A DNA stretch of 64,000 nucleotides from Halichoerus grypus (lineage: Eukaryota; Chordata; Mammalia; Carnivora; Phocidae), in the NCBI RefSeq assembly GCF_964656455.1, contig NC_135717.1, positions 150,835,793 to 150,899,792 of the forward strand, in the 5' to 3' direction. Positions 22,957 to 35,425 of this stretch are shown piece after piece. How positions within the stretch are numbered: the stretch's first letter is position 1; the number at the start of each line of letters is the position of its first letter. The notes beneath the pieces are model-generated. The model was not told where the DNA came from, searched no databases, and worked only from the letters and a program-made list of their open reading frames with translations. A program made the translations under genes and the position numbers.

Positions 22957-24465
22957 TGTGCCGTCTATGTTACTCTGGAAAGAGAACTGCATTTATATTC
23001 TAAAGATTTGCATTTAAATATCAACTCTAATTGCTCCTGCCAGTAAGACCTTAAACAATTAATTATACTTCTCTAAGCCTCAGCTTTCTCATAAATAATG
23101 TGAAGACAATGATGCTTTTAAGTAATGCTTTGGAATAAGAAAGAAAACATGTGCTAAAGTATCTGACGGTACACAGCAAATAACTGGATATACATATATA
23201 TGATACATGTATATGATTGATCAAAGTCATAGATAGTCATTCAGCAATTTTACAAAGAAGCAAGACTGAATTACTTAATATTTACCAAATTTTGATTTCT
23301 TGGAGCAATTATTTATTTACTTGGCTCATAGTTTATATAAGGATGTGTAATTATTTGCACTGAATGGGTTGTATTCAAATTAATTTCCAATTGTTGAGCC
23401 AGTCAAATATATTTTCATGCCTATTTTATATTTAATAATAGAAGGGAGGAAGAATAAATTATTTTAGTACTTTATTGTCTTTCAAGAGATTTCAACATTC
23501 TTGGGAAGATGATAAAGAAGCAATTACAAGACAATAAGTAATTATTATATAAGATATAGTATAAGTGTTCTAGGAACTAAGTGGGTATTTTATTGAATTA
23601 AAAAGTTATTGTTTTCATGTGCATTTTCAAGATGGTATGTTTATATGTAGAAGAAAAATTTTTATGAATGTTTAAAATAATATTATGATCTTTTCAAATA
23701 TTTCCATGAATTTTATAAGAAAAATTTCTTGATGTAGGGTTTTTGACAATGTTAAAGAACTTAAATCTGGGAAAGTTTAAAGCTGATAATACTTGTTTTT
23801 TAAAAAGATAAACATCTAAGATAAATATACGTGTACAAATGCATAATTTTAACAAATACAGGTAAAATACAAGGACTTAGGGATTTATTGAAATATTTTC
23901 ATGTTTCCATGTGAGAAAATAAAAAAAACTATGGAATTGCAGTCCTTAGTCATAAGCTCTGAATTACCAATGTAAAAATTGGTGGTGAAGGCTTATTGAC
24001 TTACAGTGTAGGGTTTTATTTTACTATTTCTGATGAAATTCTAATGAAGGAAATTTAGGTTTCATGGGTTCTGGAAAAGGAGGAAGAAACTCAGCTTTCT
24101 CTTTGTGTAAAATCTCAAGTCCAGATGCTGGCTTTTTTTTTCTTCATGAAAATTCATAATGTATCTGTTATAGCTTCCTAATTAAAGTCACACATGTATG
24201 AATAATGTTTTGAAAATCAGTCACCATCCACTTTACATATGTTAACATATATTATGTTTCAGAGTCATTTTCTGCCAAAAAGCTCAGTGTACTAGAAACC
24301 TGACAATAAAGTAGTAGTACAATATTAATTTTTTACTCATTGATTGGGTTCAGGGATTTTATAATATTGAAAAGTGAAAAAAAGCTAGAATTATTTATTT
24401 TCTAAAACTGAAACTTTTTGTGACTAAAAAGTGTGTTTTATTTTCTTGTGCTTCCAAAGAGCTAT
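22957..24465. other. AT-rich unassigned sequence
   Basis: Very AT-rich, no frame over 60 codons. About 23455-23585 has faint L2-like text ('gaagcaattacaagacaata'), not strong enough to call. Confidence 0.5.
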
Positions 24466-24604
24466 AACTTTTAATTCATTCAACAAATAATTTTTAAGCA
24501 TCTACTTAATACCTGTTGCTCTTGAAAGCATCTGGAATATATCCATGAACAAGGCAGAAAAAAACATATGTGTATCTCAACTCTAGCTCACATTCTGAAT
24601 CAAC

Positions 24605-24651
24605 AGTAAACTAAAAACACAACTAGTTTTAGTAAACTAAAAACACAACTA
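24605..24651. repeat. 21-bp direct repeat, two copies, period 26
   Basis: The unit agtaaactaaaaacacaact plus a final a occurs at 24605-24625 and 24631-24651, separated by gtttt. The second copy overlaps the start of the 54-bp repeat by three bases (cta). Confidence 0.98.
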
Positions 24652-24702
24652 AAGGCTAAGAAGGAGGATGCAACTTTACATGGGAACCCAATGGGCTGGC
24701 TA
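24649..24702 (+). repeat. 54-bp exact direct repeat, copy 1
   Basis: Identical over 54 bases to 25581-25634, starting ctaaaggctaag and ending gggctggcta. It lies inside L2-like sequence, and the flanks differ from those of copy 2. Confidence 0.98.
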
Positions 24703-24760
24703 GAAGGTAGTAAGTGCTATGAAGAGCAACAGAATGGTCTCGGTGAATGATCAGAGGAGG

Positions 24761-25580
24761 AAGTGTAGTTCTGAATGGAGTGGTCAAGATTGGCATTATT
24801 GAGAAACTGACATTTGAACAAAGATGTGAAGGGTGTGGGGGAGGTGAGATTTGAGTGTCTCTCTAACACTGAATACAGCATAGTACCGATTATCAGGAGT
24901 CTGGCTCTGGTATTAACTTCACGTGGTGATCTGGCCAACTCTTTTATTTCTTTAGCTATAAAATAAGAACAGTGAAAATATCTACTCAAGATTGTGGTGA
25001 GAAACAATAAGACCATTTATTCCACAAATACATTGTTCAAGGCCAACTAAGGGCTAGGCACTCAAAAGGAATAGCCATAATCTTGAGCCTTTGAGAAACC
25101 TGCATTCTAATAATGATTACATTGTAGCAATGAACAATGACCATGAATTTCAAGGCTTTTGGAGACTGCCATGTATTTTGTAATTGAATAGATACTAAAA
25201 AATAGAATCCCCTTTCTCATTCATCATCGTCAGACTTCTGATTGATCAAACCTGGCTGTCTTGATCTCCTGAAGCTTCACTTGAGCTGTCTCTATCTCTC
25301 TACCATTCTGTAGCTTCTCTTACCTCTCAACCACCCCTTCTCCCTTGAATTCACTGACTCCTTTCCTTCTTTCAGATCCTTTAAAAATAGCATGTTTTAA
25401 GAGTACATTCAAAATCCTCTTTGTTTTTCTCTGTTCATTCTTTCCATGGATAATTTAAGTATTACCGATTTTAAATATCACCTCTAAAAAAAACATCTAC
25501 TTCTCCACTGTACCTAAATTCTGAGCAGAGACATTAGACAAAAGTCTACAGATGAAGAAAAAAAAATGACTATTTTATTT
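24761..25580. other. Unassigned sequence between the 54-bp repeats
   Basis: The minus-strand 99-codon frame (24717-25016) has no domain signature. About 25022-25090 resembles an L2/MIR3-like tail ('caaggccaactaagggctag'). No gene seen. Confidence 0.45.
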
Positions 25581-25634
25581 CTAAAGGCTAAGAAGGAGGA
25601 TGCAACTTTACATGGGAACCCAATGGGCTGGCTA
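25581..25634 (+). repeat. 54-bp exact direct repeat, copy 2
   Basis: Identical to 24649-24702, 932 bp downstream start to start. It is followed at once by the GC-richer block from 25640, so this may be the source copy. Confidence 0.98.
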
Positions 25635-25639
25635 ACTGA

Positions 25640-26290
25640 ACCTCATAATTCATTGCCCACGTAGGAAGGCAAAACCTCACCTCTACCCTCCTTAGGATCT
25701 CCTCTGAGATAATTAAATTGACATAAGACAGATGAACAGGAGAAAAGCATACAGATTTTACATGTACACTGAGCACTCCTAGGAAAATGAAGACCCAAAG
25801 AAGTGGCAAAACCTAAATGCTTATACACTATGTTGATCAAAGAGAGGTTAACCGTGGGTAGGTAACTAAAATATATAAGAAGACTAAGGGAAGATAAAAG
25901 TTATTTTAACAAGTTCTGCACGGAATTCTGTTAGCCTCGATCCCTCGTCACTGGTGATAAGAAAGTTTCTTCCCTTGTGGATTCGGGGGCGGGGGGGGAA
26001 TCTTTCACATGGGAGTTTTATCTCTTGTTTTCAGGAAGAAAAGGAAAATTTAGAGCATCCTTCTTGCACCTGCTGTTTTTCAAGTGCTTTTAGCTTAAAA
26101 TAATCCTATGCCACTCACTGCAGTTGTAGACCATGGAAGTCTTCCCATGTGGAGTGTCCTCCTGGGACTTTGTAGGCAGAGTAAAGTCTGATCAGAAGGC
26201 TCTGTACTTACAGCTGAAATTCTGCCCCCTATTCTTTTTTTTTTTTCATTCCAAACTGTATCCAGCCATATTGTCCAACATAGCACGTCA
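25640..26290. repeat. Unassigned repeat-like block, possibly LTR-derived
   Basis: Composition changes from the surroundings; there is a G/C run at 25986-25999. Text such as 'cagatgaacaggagaaaagc' and 'aatgaagacccaaagaagtg' feels like a mammalian interspersed repeat, but I cannot name it. Frames under 75 codons. Confidence 0.3.
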
Positions 26291-26743
26291 GTTCTGCAAC
26301 AGAATTAAAAAATAACATTAGGATACTCATATAATAAAAGGTATAAAGATCACCCAGCTTAAAAAAAAAAAACAAAACAACAACTACTTAAAATAATATG
26401 TAGATGTCCCAAATGTGAATATAAGCTCCTTGGCATTATCAAATGCCAGAAAGAAGTTAAAGATTAAATGAACTTTCAAACTAAATTCTAACAATCAGTG
26501 GCATTGAATTCAAAATAAAGTTCTACGTGAATTACAAGTTCACAGAAAAAAGAGTCAAACATTCATTCTCAACCTTTTCTCAACTTGTCCATCTTTGCCA
26601 GAGAAGTTCTCTATGCCCAGGCAGAGTTGAGGCTCTGTTAAGCAGTTCTAAACCTCAGCTATCATTTGCTAGAATGGTTATAGTTCTTTTAAACCTCAGA
26701 ATTTTAATTATTTTTAAAGTAGGTTTTAAAAAATTTATTTTTG

Positions 26744-26951
26744 GGGGTGCCTGGTGGCTCAGTCAGGTAGATGTCCATCTCCTGGTTTTGGTTAAGGTCA
26801 TGATCTCATGGGTCATGGGGTTGAGCCCAGTGTTGAGCCCCATGCTGGGCTCCACACTTAGCGGGGAGTCTGCTTGAAGATTTTCTCCTTCTGCCCTCCC
26901 CCTGCACCTGCGCACATGCCCTCTCTTTCAAATAAAGAAATAAATCTTTTA
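26744..26951 (+). mobile_element. Can-SINE, sense, diverged
   Basis: Head 'gggggtgcctggtggctcag', body 'aaggtcatgatctcatgg', 'gcggggagtctgcttga', tail 'aataaagaaataaatctttt'. Flanking A/T-rich text (26729-26743 and 26952-26966) is similar and may be the target duplication. It sits at the 3' end of the antisense L1M that follows. Confidence 0.9.
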
Positions 26952-26965
26952 AAAAATTATTTTTT

Positions 26966-27610
26966 ATGTTTTTATTGAGGCATAACTTACAAGTAGTGAA
27001 ATGTGCAGATCTTAAATATACAGTTCAATTAGTTTTCACAAATATACACACTTCCCAGTGAATTCCTATCCCTCAAGAAGCAGTCATTCTGATTTACCTG
27101 ATCCAACAATGTGTCTACATAGAATCACAAATACGTACTCTTTAGTGTCTGGTTTCTCTCACTCAGGATATTTTTGAAAATTACCTTTGTCGTTATGTGT
27201 ATCAATGGTCCATTCCTTTTTTATTGCCGAGTGATATTCTACTGTAGGAATATCCCACAGTTAAAAAAAAAAATCCATTCTCTTCTTAAGGGATTCCTAA
27301 GCTATTTCCAATTCCTTTGATGTTATGAAGCAAGTCACTAGGCACATTATTGTACAAAGATTTTTGTGAATATAATCTTTCTTTTTCTTGGATAAATACC
27401 TAGGAGTGGAATTTGTAAGCCATAGGATATAAGAATACATAATTTTACAAGAAACTACCAAGCAATTTTCAAAAAAGATGTATCATTTGACATTCCCATG
27501 GCAATATTTGAGAGTCCTATTGCTCCATGTCCCTGACAACATGCGACAGTCTTTTTCATTTTATCCATTTTTAGGTGTGTGGTGGTATCCTATTGTAATT
27601 TTAATTTCTG
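26966..27610 (-). mobile_element. Old L1 (L1M group) 3' part, antisense
   Basis: Plus-strand text 'tttttattgaggcataactt', 'atacagttcaattagttttc', 'tacctaggagtggaatttgt', 'ggtggtatcctattgtaatt' is the reverse complement of the L1M 3' end and ORF2 tail. A T run at 27612-27630 ends it. Confidence 0.85.
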
Positions 27611-27873
27611 GGTTTTTTTTTTTTTTTTTTTGCTTCATAGTAACAGAGTCCAGACATTTAATATTATTATAGCACGGGCCTCACAATACAATCCCCAGCT
27701 CTCAGAACAGTTTTGCTCCTAAGCAAAATTATAAATCCTATACTCAGCAATATTAAAAAAACAGCATAAACTCCTTGATATTTGAGTGAAAACATAAACC
27801 ATTCAGTATCTTAGTGAAAAAAAGAGTAGATGGAGAAATTCTGCTTGTTTTGAACTCCACTAAGATGCCAGTC

Positions 27874-28075
27874 AGTCTGGGGTGCCTGGGTGGCTCAGTC
27901 GGTTAAGTGTCTGCCTTTAGCTCAGGTCATGATCCCAGGGTCCTGGGACTAAGCCCTGAGTGGGGGCTCCCTACTTAGTGGGGAGCCTGCTTCTCCCTCT
28001 CCTCCTGGCTCATGCTCTCTGTCACTATCTCTGTCTCTCTCTCTCACATAAATAAATAAAATCTTAAAAAAAAAA
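27874..28075 (+). mobile_element. Can-SINE, sense; left arm of an inverted pair
   Basis: Complete element with CT-rich segment and A tail. Target duplication of 12 bp with one mismatch: 27862-27873 (aagatgccagtc) and 28076-28087 (aagatgcgagtc). Confidence 0.94.
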
Positions 28076-28169
28076 AAGATGCGAGTCTAAACCACCTACC
28101 ATCCATAATGAAAAAAAAAATCTTAATCTCAACTGGAAAAAATCTACCAGCAAGGGGTTAAATTGAATT

Positions 28170-28361
28170 TTTTTTTTTTAAGATTTTATTTCTTTATTTG
28201 ACAGAGAGAGAGAGCACAAGCAGGGCGAGCAGCAGAGAGAGAGGGAGAAACAGCAATGCTGGGCTCAATGTGGGCTCGATTTGGGGCTTGATCCCAGGAC
28301 CCTGGGATCATGACCTGAGCTGAAGGCAGACGCTTAACCGACTAAGCCACGCAGGTGCCCC
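28170..28361 (-). mobile_element. Can-SINE, antisense; right arm of an inverted pair
   Basis: T-rich tail, 'gattttatttctttatttga', 'atcatgacctgagctgaagg', head remnant 'gccacgcaggtgcccc'. A short imperfect target duplication is visible (aaattgaat near 28161 and aaattaaat at 28362). It lies about 95 bp from a sense SINE. Confidence 0.93.
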
Positions 28362-28369
28362 AAATTAAA

Positions 28370-29990
28370 TCTTATGCATTTACTATTTCTGAGGAGGGAG
28401 TATCCACAAATGTGTTACCTCTTAATTTTAATTTTTCTCTTTAGTCCCATCATCTCCCTTAGGTGGTTTCCAAGGTCACCTTGTTCATCTGACTAAGCTG
28501 ATGCAGGGGAATAAAGCAGAGAGGATGACGTGAGGAAGGCTTACAGGAGCCACGCCTGGAAAGAGTATACTGTCATTTCCACTTACATTCTGTTGGCTGA
28601 AACTCAATCACGTGGACAGAGTTCATTACAAGGGAGACTGGAAAATGAGACCTAGTACAGGGAAGAAGAGAAAATGGGTTGAGACTAGGTCGCCTCTCTG
28701 CACACCTCAGTCTGGCCTGCAATGCCAGATCATACGGAGCCTATATAGTCAGGGCCCGTGACTGCTAAAGGCAGGCGATGACACTACCTAAAAGGTTCCC
28801 AGACCTTTTCTGAGCCTCCTGTGCGCACCTTCACCACCTGAGCACTTCTGACAGGGCCCAAGTGCCTTTGTAGTGGTCTGAATGCCTTTGTTTAAACCTC
28901 ATGCTTTCTTAGGTCTCTGCCGCTATAGAGACACCCATTATCCCCTTTGCCCGTGGAAAAAGTTACCATAGTCAGACACCAAAGTCAAAACACCGTTGAC
29001 CCAAGTTTTAAGCTTTTGTTCAGGCTACAGCCATTGAAATCTGGCTCAATATAAACTTCCAAAGCCATCAAAGTTAAAACACCTTGCCCATACATAAATT
29101 AATGCCTGTGTATCTTTCAGGTCTCAGCCCAAATGTCAACCAATGCTAACTGAATTTAGGACCACAGGAAATAAAGCCAAATATCACTCCGTCACAGACC
29201 TAAAACCTAATTGTTGAACACCATGATACAAAAGCCACAGCCTCAAGATTTGACATACATCAGTTCCTTGATGGTGAGCTGAGCCCCTTCCCTTGTAAGG
29301 TCTCTTTTCTTTCCTTGTCTCCCCTCCTCCCCACCCGCCCCACCCTTCATGTTCTCTCAGAGGATAGAAAACAGTGATGTAATTAAATAAGCACTATACT
29401 TGAAGTTAGGAAAGTCTGGATTAATGTGAGCCCTGTTCCTTACCAACTTTTACTGGGAACTCTTGCCTAGTCAGTTCCAACGAGATGCTTTATATTCAAG
29501 ATCTCTTGCATTTGTAAAGCACTCTAGAGCTCATAGACTGTTTTCCGCTGACATTTAATGAATTATCCCCTATATCCTATGAGGATGCTTTAAAAAGATC
29601 AAATTGTCTTTACCTCAAAACCAGCTGCCTGCACTTATTAACCTATTTTCTCTTTCAATTATTTCATTGTCTCTCAGGCACCGATGAAGGAAAACGGGCG
29701 GCTCGTGTCTAAGGAGTACTCAAGTCCTAGAAACTGCTTCTTCCTAATTCTTCTATTTCCACTTTGACTGCCACTCCTCCTGTTTGAGGCTTTGCTCACT
29801 CAAATTGGGATTGACATAAATAATCCCAACTGAATTCTGTGTCTCCTGGGAGAAAACTCCAGCACAGTTATCTTAATATCCTAATACACAGTCTTCATCT
29901 GACCACTCCCAATTGAAAAGTATTTAGTGCCTCTCTTCTGAGAATTATCTATAAGCTGTGCTGTCTAATATGGAAGCCATATGTTGCATG
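28370..29990. other. Unassigned sequence, possible old repeats
   Basis: About 28560-28700 contains 'tggctgaaactcaatcacgt' and 'acaagggagactggaaaatg', likely part of an old interspersed repeat I cannot name. About 29395-29480 and 29510-29610 have faint MIR-like text. No gene seen. Confidence 0.4.
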
Positions 29991-30005
29991 GGATTACTTC
30001 AATTT

Positions 30006-30199
30006 TTTTTTTAAGATTTTATTTATTTGTCAGAGAGAGCGAGAGAGAGAGCACAAGCAGGGGGAGGGGCAGAGGGAGAGGGAGAAGCAGGTTCCCTGCT
30101 GAGCAAGGAGCCTGATGTAGGACTCGATCCCAGGACCCTGGGGATCATGCCCCGAGCCGAAGGCAGACGCTTAACTGACTGAGCCACCCAGGTGTCCAT
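30006..30199 (-). mobile_element. Can-SINE, antisense, perfect target duplication
   Basis: Full-length reverse copy with 'gagccacccaggtgtcc' at the head. It is flanked by a 14-bp perfect duplication (gattacttcaattt) at 29992-30005 and 30200-30213. Relatively young. Confidence 0.96.
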
Positions 30200-30464
30200 G
30201 ATTACTTCAATTTAAATTAATTAACATTAAAATTAAAAATTCGGTTCCTCAGTTGTATGGGCCACATTTCAAGTGTTTAATAGACATGTGTGACTAGTGG
30301 CTACCATACTGTCCAGTGCAGATATAGAATACTTCCATAATGGTAGAAAATTACATTGGACAGTAATTTTTTCTCACCTCTAAATAGCTATTGCACCTAT
30401 AAGTATCTTTTTTAAGCACTTGATGACCTTGACCTTGCATTATTTGATCAGCTGTGTGGTGTCA

Positions 30465-30720
30465 CAGAAAAAAAAGCATAGGATTTTCATTCAGAAAATG
30501 TTTTTGCATCTGGACTCCACCACTTCCTAACCACATGGCCTGGGGCAAATCACTCGTTTCCACATCCATAAAATGGAGTTAAAAATAGGACCAATCCTAT
30601 TTCTTTCTCTGAGTTGTTCTAAATTTAAGTTCATGTATCTGTGAATGCTATAAAACCGAATGCAAATAGCAGTGATAATAGAAGTCATAAATGTTGTTGT
30701 TCCTAATATGGTATCGTTTC
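30465..30720 (+). mobile_element. MIR SINE
   Basis: MIR order: 'catctggactccaccacttc', 'ggcctggggcaaatcact', 'tccacatccataaaatgga'. The 3' half is diverged. Confidence 0.75.
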
Positions 30721-32640
30721 TTCTCATCATGTTCAATAATAAGACCACATCAGATTGTGTATTCTAGCTCCAACAGTGCCATGCAGAAAGCAAGTTCTCA
30801 GTACCATTAATATTTGTTGAATTTGAACATTAAAGTATTCCTGTAGAGAACATATGAAATATGTATATTTAAATTTCTAAACATATTAGTATATGTTACA
30901 TATATATTTACTCTTTTCTTCAGCTAAAATTAGGAATATAAATATTTTAAGTATACACTATTGCAAATCAGATCCTATATTTAGACTAAGGGATTTTTCA
31001 TTAAATGTGAGTTTTTGTCTCTGTGATGATAAGAAAATGTAAAACTAACTTATCCAGATAATTCTGTCAATTCTCCCCGACTCTGTCCTTATTCCAAAAT
31101 ATCTAAACTAACCAGATGTGAGGGAAACTGCATCCAAAATAGTTTTAGGTGGAGTGAGCCAAATATTCAATTCCAGGTGTCTGTCTGTTCATTTGTAGTC
31201 ATTTCTACTCATTAATCTGGAATGATCATGCTTATCACAGTTTTTCTTTTCTTTTCTTAATTTTGAAAGATCTAACTTAACAACTGATGGTTACAAATCC
31301 CCACAGCTTCCTTTCTAGCTGTTGTTTTGCAGTTGTGGGGATTTGCGGAGCCTGAATGAGGAGTGTTAAAAGGGACTCTGCTAGGGTAGGAGCAGAAGGT
31401 CACATTGTTTGCATGCAGGTGCTCATTGAAAAGTGTGGTCTCCTTCGGCAATATGACTTGACTTTATAGGACTTTCCTGGCTAACAGTAGAGCCCACAGA
31501 CACACAGCAAGCCAGGAATGAAGGCTTGCAACCAGAAGTAGTATTCAGATTAAGAAAAAAAATCATCTCCTGTAAAAGATTAGGATTAAAATCAATTCTG
31601 AGAGAACCTCACAGGACTCAGCAAAAGTTTGTCTCACATTTCCTCTCTTGGCTTATTGGGCTGAGGAAAGCAAAATGAGAAGGATATATCTCTGTGTTGG
31701 GGGGGGGGACGGAAGGGGGTGGTGAAATTATGCAGTTGGCATGCTTTACCTTCAAAGTGCTGCATTTGGCTCCACATCACAAAATGGGCCACTATCCTAC
31801 TCCTTAGCAAAAAACACAATTTTGAGAACCAGAGTGAATAAAAATTCCAGGTGTAATTTAGTAGACTAAAAAAGATGTGTAGGGTAGTAAAATTACAAAA
31901 CCTCACCTTTTTTGTCTTTTTTTTTTTCCAGGTTTTTATTTAAATTCCAGGTAGTTCCACCTTTTGTTTCAATGTAAACCTCTTTTTGATGAATATTGAG
32001 CACCATGATTTCATGACTGAGGAATGAGTACTGACCAGACGAAGGAGAAAAGTTAGACCCTCAAGAAATTCCTAATCTGTTGGCTCCCAGGCAGCCAGCT
32101 GAGCTCATGGAGAGCTCAAAAGTGCTGCCTCGGTAAAGTGAGTAATGTCTAGTTGTGTCTGGGATTACAGATACTCCTCAAAGAAATCTTCCCGTAAAAA
32201 TGGAGTTTGGGATATCAGCTTTGAAGGTGAAAGTACAGTCCAATAGCTCTATAGCTTTATGAAAAAAGAGAAGTAGAATTCTTCCAGGAAGTGGAGGGCA
32301 GAAATGAAACCATATTTCCTTGTCTCTGGGGAAAATGTGCTTTTTTTAATCCTGAGAATAAGTGACACAAAAGCTTAAATAGCGTTTAGTTTGTTGTGGG
32401 CGGTGATCCCAAAAATATCTCAGGATTGCTTGACATGTGAGTAAATGAGTGGCAGTGAAGCAAATTAACTAGAGCATGTAGATACGTCTGCTAGATTCTT
32501 AACAATCTGTTTCGCTCCAGGTAAACAAAGTGTTCAGAGATGGAGTTAAGAGGGTGATTTAGCCAAGCAATGGTTTGCAAATACTTCCCATATGGAAAGG
32601 AAACACCACACATTTCTACCCAGTAATTTGATTTCCTTGG
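30721..32640. other. Unassigned sequence, no gene seen
   Basis: The minus-strand 90-codon frame (31634-31906) crosses a G run (31699-31708) and lacks domain features. No named repeat. Confidence 0.45.
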
Positions 32641-32644
32641 CTAC

Positions 32645-32765
32645 ATACATATACACACACAAGATAGATACACACACACACACACATATGTATATATGTG
32701 CATCTATACACATGTATGTATATATACAAAGCATGTGTATATACACATATATACATTTGTATTTG
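32645..32765. repeat. Mixed CA/TA repeat
   Basis: Interrupted (CA)n and (TA)n units over about 120 bases; frames on both strands here are artefacts. Confidence 0.9.
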
Positions 32766-32997
32766 TATTACTTAAGTGAATACCTTATTTATGGATATTT
32801 GAAACACATCATTTAAACAATACAAATGCTGCTATATCCAGGGATGATTTCTTAGACTGGGTAAACAAAAACTGAACACATGTATCTGAGTTAGAACAAC
32901 AGACTAAAATTTAGCCATTTGCGTGTGAAATATAAAAGTCCTACATTAGAGAAATGAGGTAGAAGATGAATTAATCACTTAAAAAGCCACAGATATT
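32766..32997. other. Unassigned sequence
   Basis: No gene or named repeat seen. Confidence 0.5.
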
Positions 32998-33120
32998 ATC
33001 TGTGTCTATGTTTACATAAATATGTATACATATAATATATGCATGTGTGCATATAACACACACATATATAAAGTTGGTTTTATACACACACACACACACA
33101 CACCCATACACACACAGGCA
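32998..33120. repeat. Mixed TA/CA repeat
   Basis: TA/CA-rich; the purest part is (AC)n at about 33084-33103. Likely polymorphic. Confidence 0.9.
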
Positions 33121-33268
33121 TATTATTAATAAAGACAATTGAAACCACCATGACAAACAGCTTCCATCCTCAGAATTTCAATTAGTGCATCAAGACTTTT
33201 TTCTTTCCTTAAAACAAAGAATTTGCTCCGATTATCCACCCCACCAGCACTGCCAGTTACTTGAATGG

Positions 33269-33297
33269 ATTTTATTTATTTATTTATTTATTTATTG
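33269..33297. repeat. (TTTA)n microsatellite
   Basis: About seven TTTA units. Confidence 0.95.
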
Positions 33298-35280
33298 GCC
33301 AGCTTAGCATCTATTTTTCGTCTTCTGATGGCAATATCCCCCACTAATGTGTGATTTGCACTAGCTAACCATAATCCCAACTCCTGGGAAGGTAATGTGA
33401 CACAGGGCCCGTTCTGTGTCATTAGCTAAATTGAATGCATCAAATAGAATCTTACAATGAATTTTAGGCCCAAAATTTGGGTCAAAGTATTGATAACAGA
33501 GAACGCCTCTTTGTGCCAGTCTTGAACTTTGAGAATATAAACATGGAGCTTCTGGCAACCCTTTTAAGTCCACAAGGGAAGAAACTGCCTGGAAATGGCA
33601 TCAGCATAGAGGAAACAGAGCCAAGGGCTAGAGAGAGCAAAGGTGCCAGTGCGTAGAGTTTAGAGTGGGTGCCCATAGATAAGTCAAGGGAGAAGTCACA
33701 GTCTGGATTGGAAGCTTATCAAACCAATATAATGTGAATCATACGGGCTGTTTAAATGCCATTGTCTGGGAGGTGCTTTACAACTGTATTATTGAGTGGG
33801 CTGGCCCGAATGTGTATCTTGAGGCCTCCGTGTTATTCAGTATTGGGCATGACCTAATGATAAGGTGACTGATTTTTTTAAGGGACCGGGAAAAAATTGA
33901 ATTACATTGCCCACACTCTTTAATCCTTACACCTTCCTCCACAGGCAGGGCCCTCTTTTGTGCCATATAATGAAGCTGTCGAAGAAATGAAAAAGGATAA
34001 TACGGTTTCACCATCTTTCTTCCTGTTGAAGCTCTCACAGGGCCTGAGAGACCTAAATCTCCTGTGAGGCAGGGAAGGATTATAAAGCCTCCTCTCACCC
34101 TAGGTCCTTTCCAATTATGGACAGTATTCAAGAGGGCAATACCAGCAAAGCTGCCTTTTAAGGTCTGGAGTCTTTTCCTTAGAGGGACAATCTGCCCTTG
34201 ACACAGAGTGGGGGCCAGGGTAAACGTATCACAGAGCTAAGGTCTAGGATTAACTTTAGACTTGGTGCTTTCAGAGGGGACAGTAAAAAGGAAAGGAGTT
34301 TGGCTTCACTTAGCAAAATGGGAGACTATATCAAGAATTAGTGAATACATTATTTTAGATATATTATTTTGAAAGTAATTAAAATAGATGATGGCAAACT
34401 TAAACCACAAAAAGGAATATACTGGAAGCAAGCTTAGATAGCTCATGGAATTGAAACAAATATTGAGTGAAACCCTTGGGAAGGTATAAACTAATACAGT
34501 TCAAGAGTCTTAGCAGTGGAAGTATGTAAAACTCTCTCTAAAGAGCTGGCATTTAGATGAATGAGTTATTGTCTTTCCATTCCAAATTCCAAATTCTTGG
34601 AAGAATGAACTTAGCCTTGTAGTGATGGGAGGAAGTCACCATGGACCTACCTTTCAGCATCAGGGATGGTTGCATAGGTAAGAAATTTTAAACAGGGAAA
34701 AAATGGCTTAGATTACAAAGGAGAAGTTCTGACTTAAACAAACAAACAAACAAAAATACATACATCTGGCCAGAACAATCCTATATTGTATCTGAGAAAC
34801 TTGAGGGAATCTGTGGGTTGATGGGTTGCAAAACCAGGAAGAAAAGAACAGCCCACCCCTTTCCCACTGAAAGTGAAAATTAAAATGCCCACGTGCTGGT
34901 CTTCAGGGTCACAAATGAATGGGGAGATGCTAGGTTGATCATGACTAACCCCACAGGCTTTAGTAGAGAAAGCATGCAGAGGATAAAAAAATGTTTAAAG
35001 AGGAAAACAAACAAAACTCTTAGTTCTTGAGTGTAGCAGAAGTAAGGGGAAAAGGGCAAAGGACATGTCAGGGGCTTTGTATTAGGCTGGGATTTCATAA
35101 ATTAAAAGTTCTGATTCAATTATGATTACATTGATTACAACATCTTAATATATAGAGAAAGCCACTGGGATTTTACAGACATCTTGGTGGGATCATACCT
35201 CAAGATCATCTGGATCTTTTTGCTCTATTCCTATGTTCATCTCAAACCTTCAGATGACGAGTTCTGTTTCTCTTGAGACA
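33298..35280. other. Unassigned, GC-richer stretch, no gene seen
   Basis: The minus-strand frame 33778-34131 (117 codons) is the longest outside L1 copies and long low-complexity tracts on this side. It has no domain signature and no clear exon borders, so I leave it out as a gene. A short (AAAC)n lies near 34738-34754. Confidence 0.4.
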
Positions 35281-35284
35281 ATGG

Positions 35285-35425
35285 TAGAATAGAGACAACA
35301 CGGGCCTTTTAATAATAGCTGAATTCTGATCTGCACTGTATTAATTGTTTGATAATTCAATGAGATGACAATGAGATAATGTACAAGTTCCAGGAGCACA
35401 GTAGGTTCTCAGCAAGTAAAACTTC
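35285..35425 (+). mobile_element. MIR SINE remnant
   Basis: MIR 3' half: 'ttcaatgagatgacaatgag', 'ggagcacagtaggttctcag'. Diverged. Confidence 0.5.

Larger units (their letters stand above)
24468..24760 (+). repeat. L2-like remnant carrying a foreign 54-bp segment
   Basis: 'ttaattcattcaacaaataa' and 'gaacaaggcagaaaaaa' fit an L2 3' region, and 'gtagtaagtgctatgaagag' (24707-24726) fits a later L2 segment. Between them lie a 21-bp local duplication and the 54-bp segment also found at 25581. That segment has no L2 likeness. Confidence 0.55.

Noticed and set aside
26527..26877. 116-codon plus-strand frame
   Set aside because: Its second half is translated Can-SINE.
33778..34131. 117-codon minus-strand frame as a possible exon or pseudogene
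   Set aside because: No family resemblance, no clear splice borders and no neighbouring exons that I could identify.
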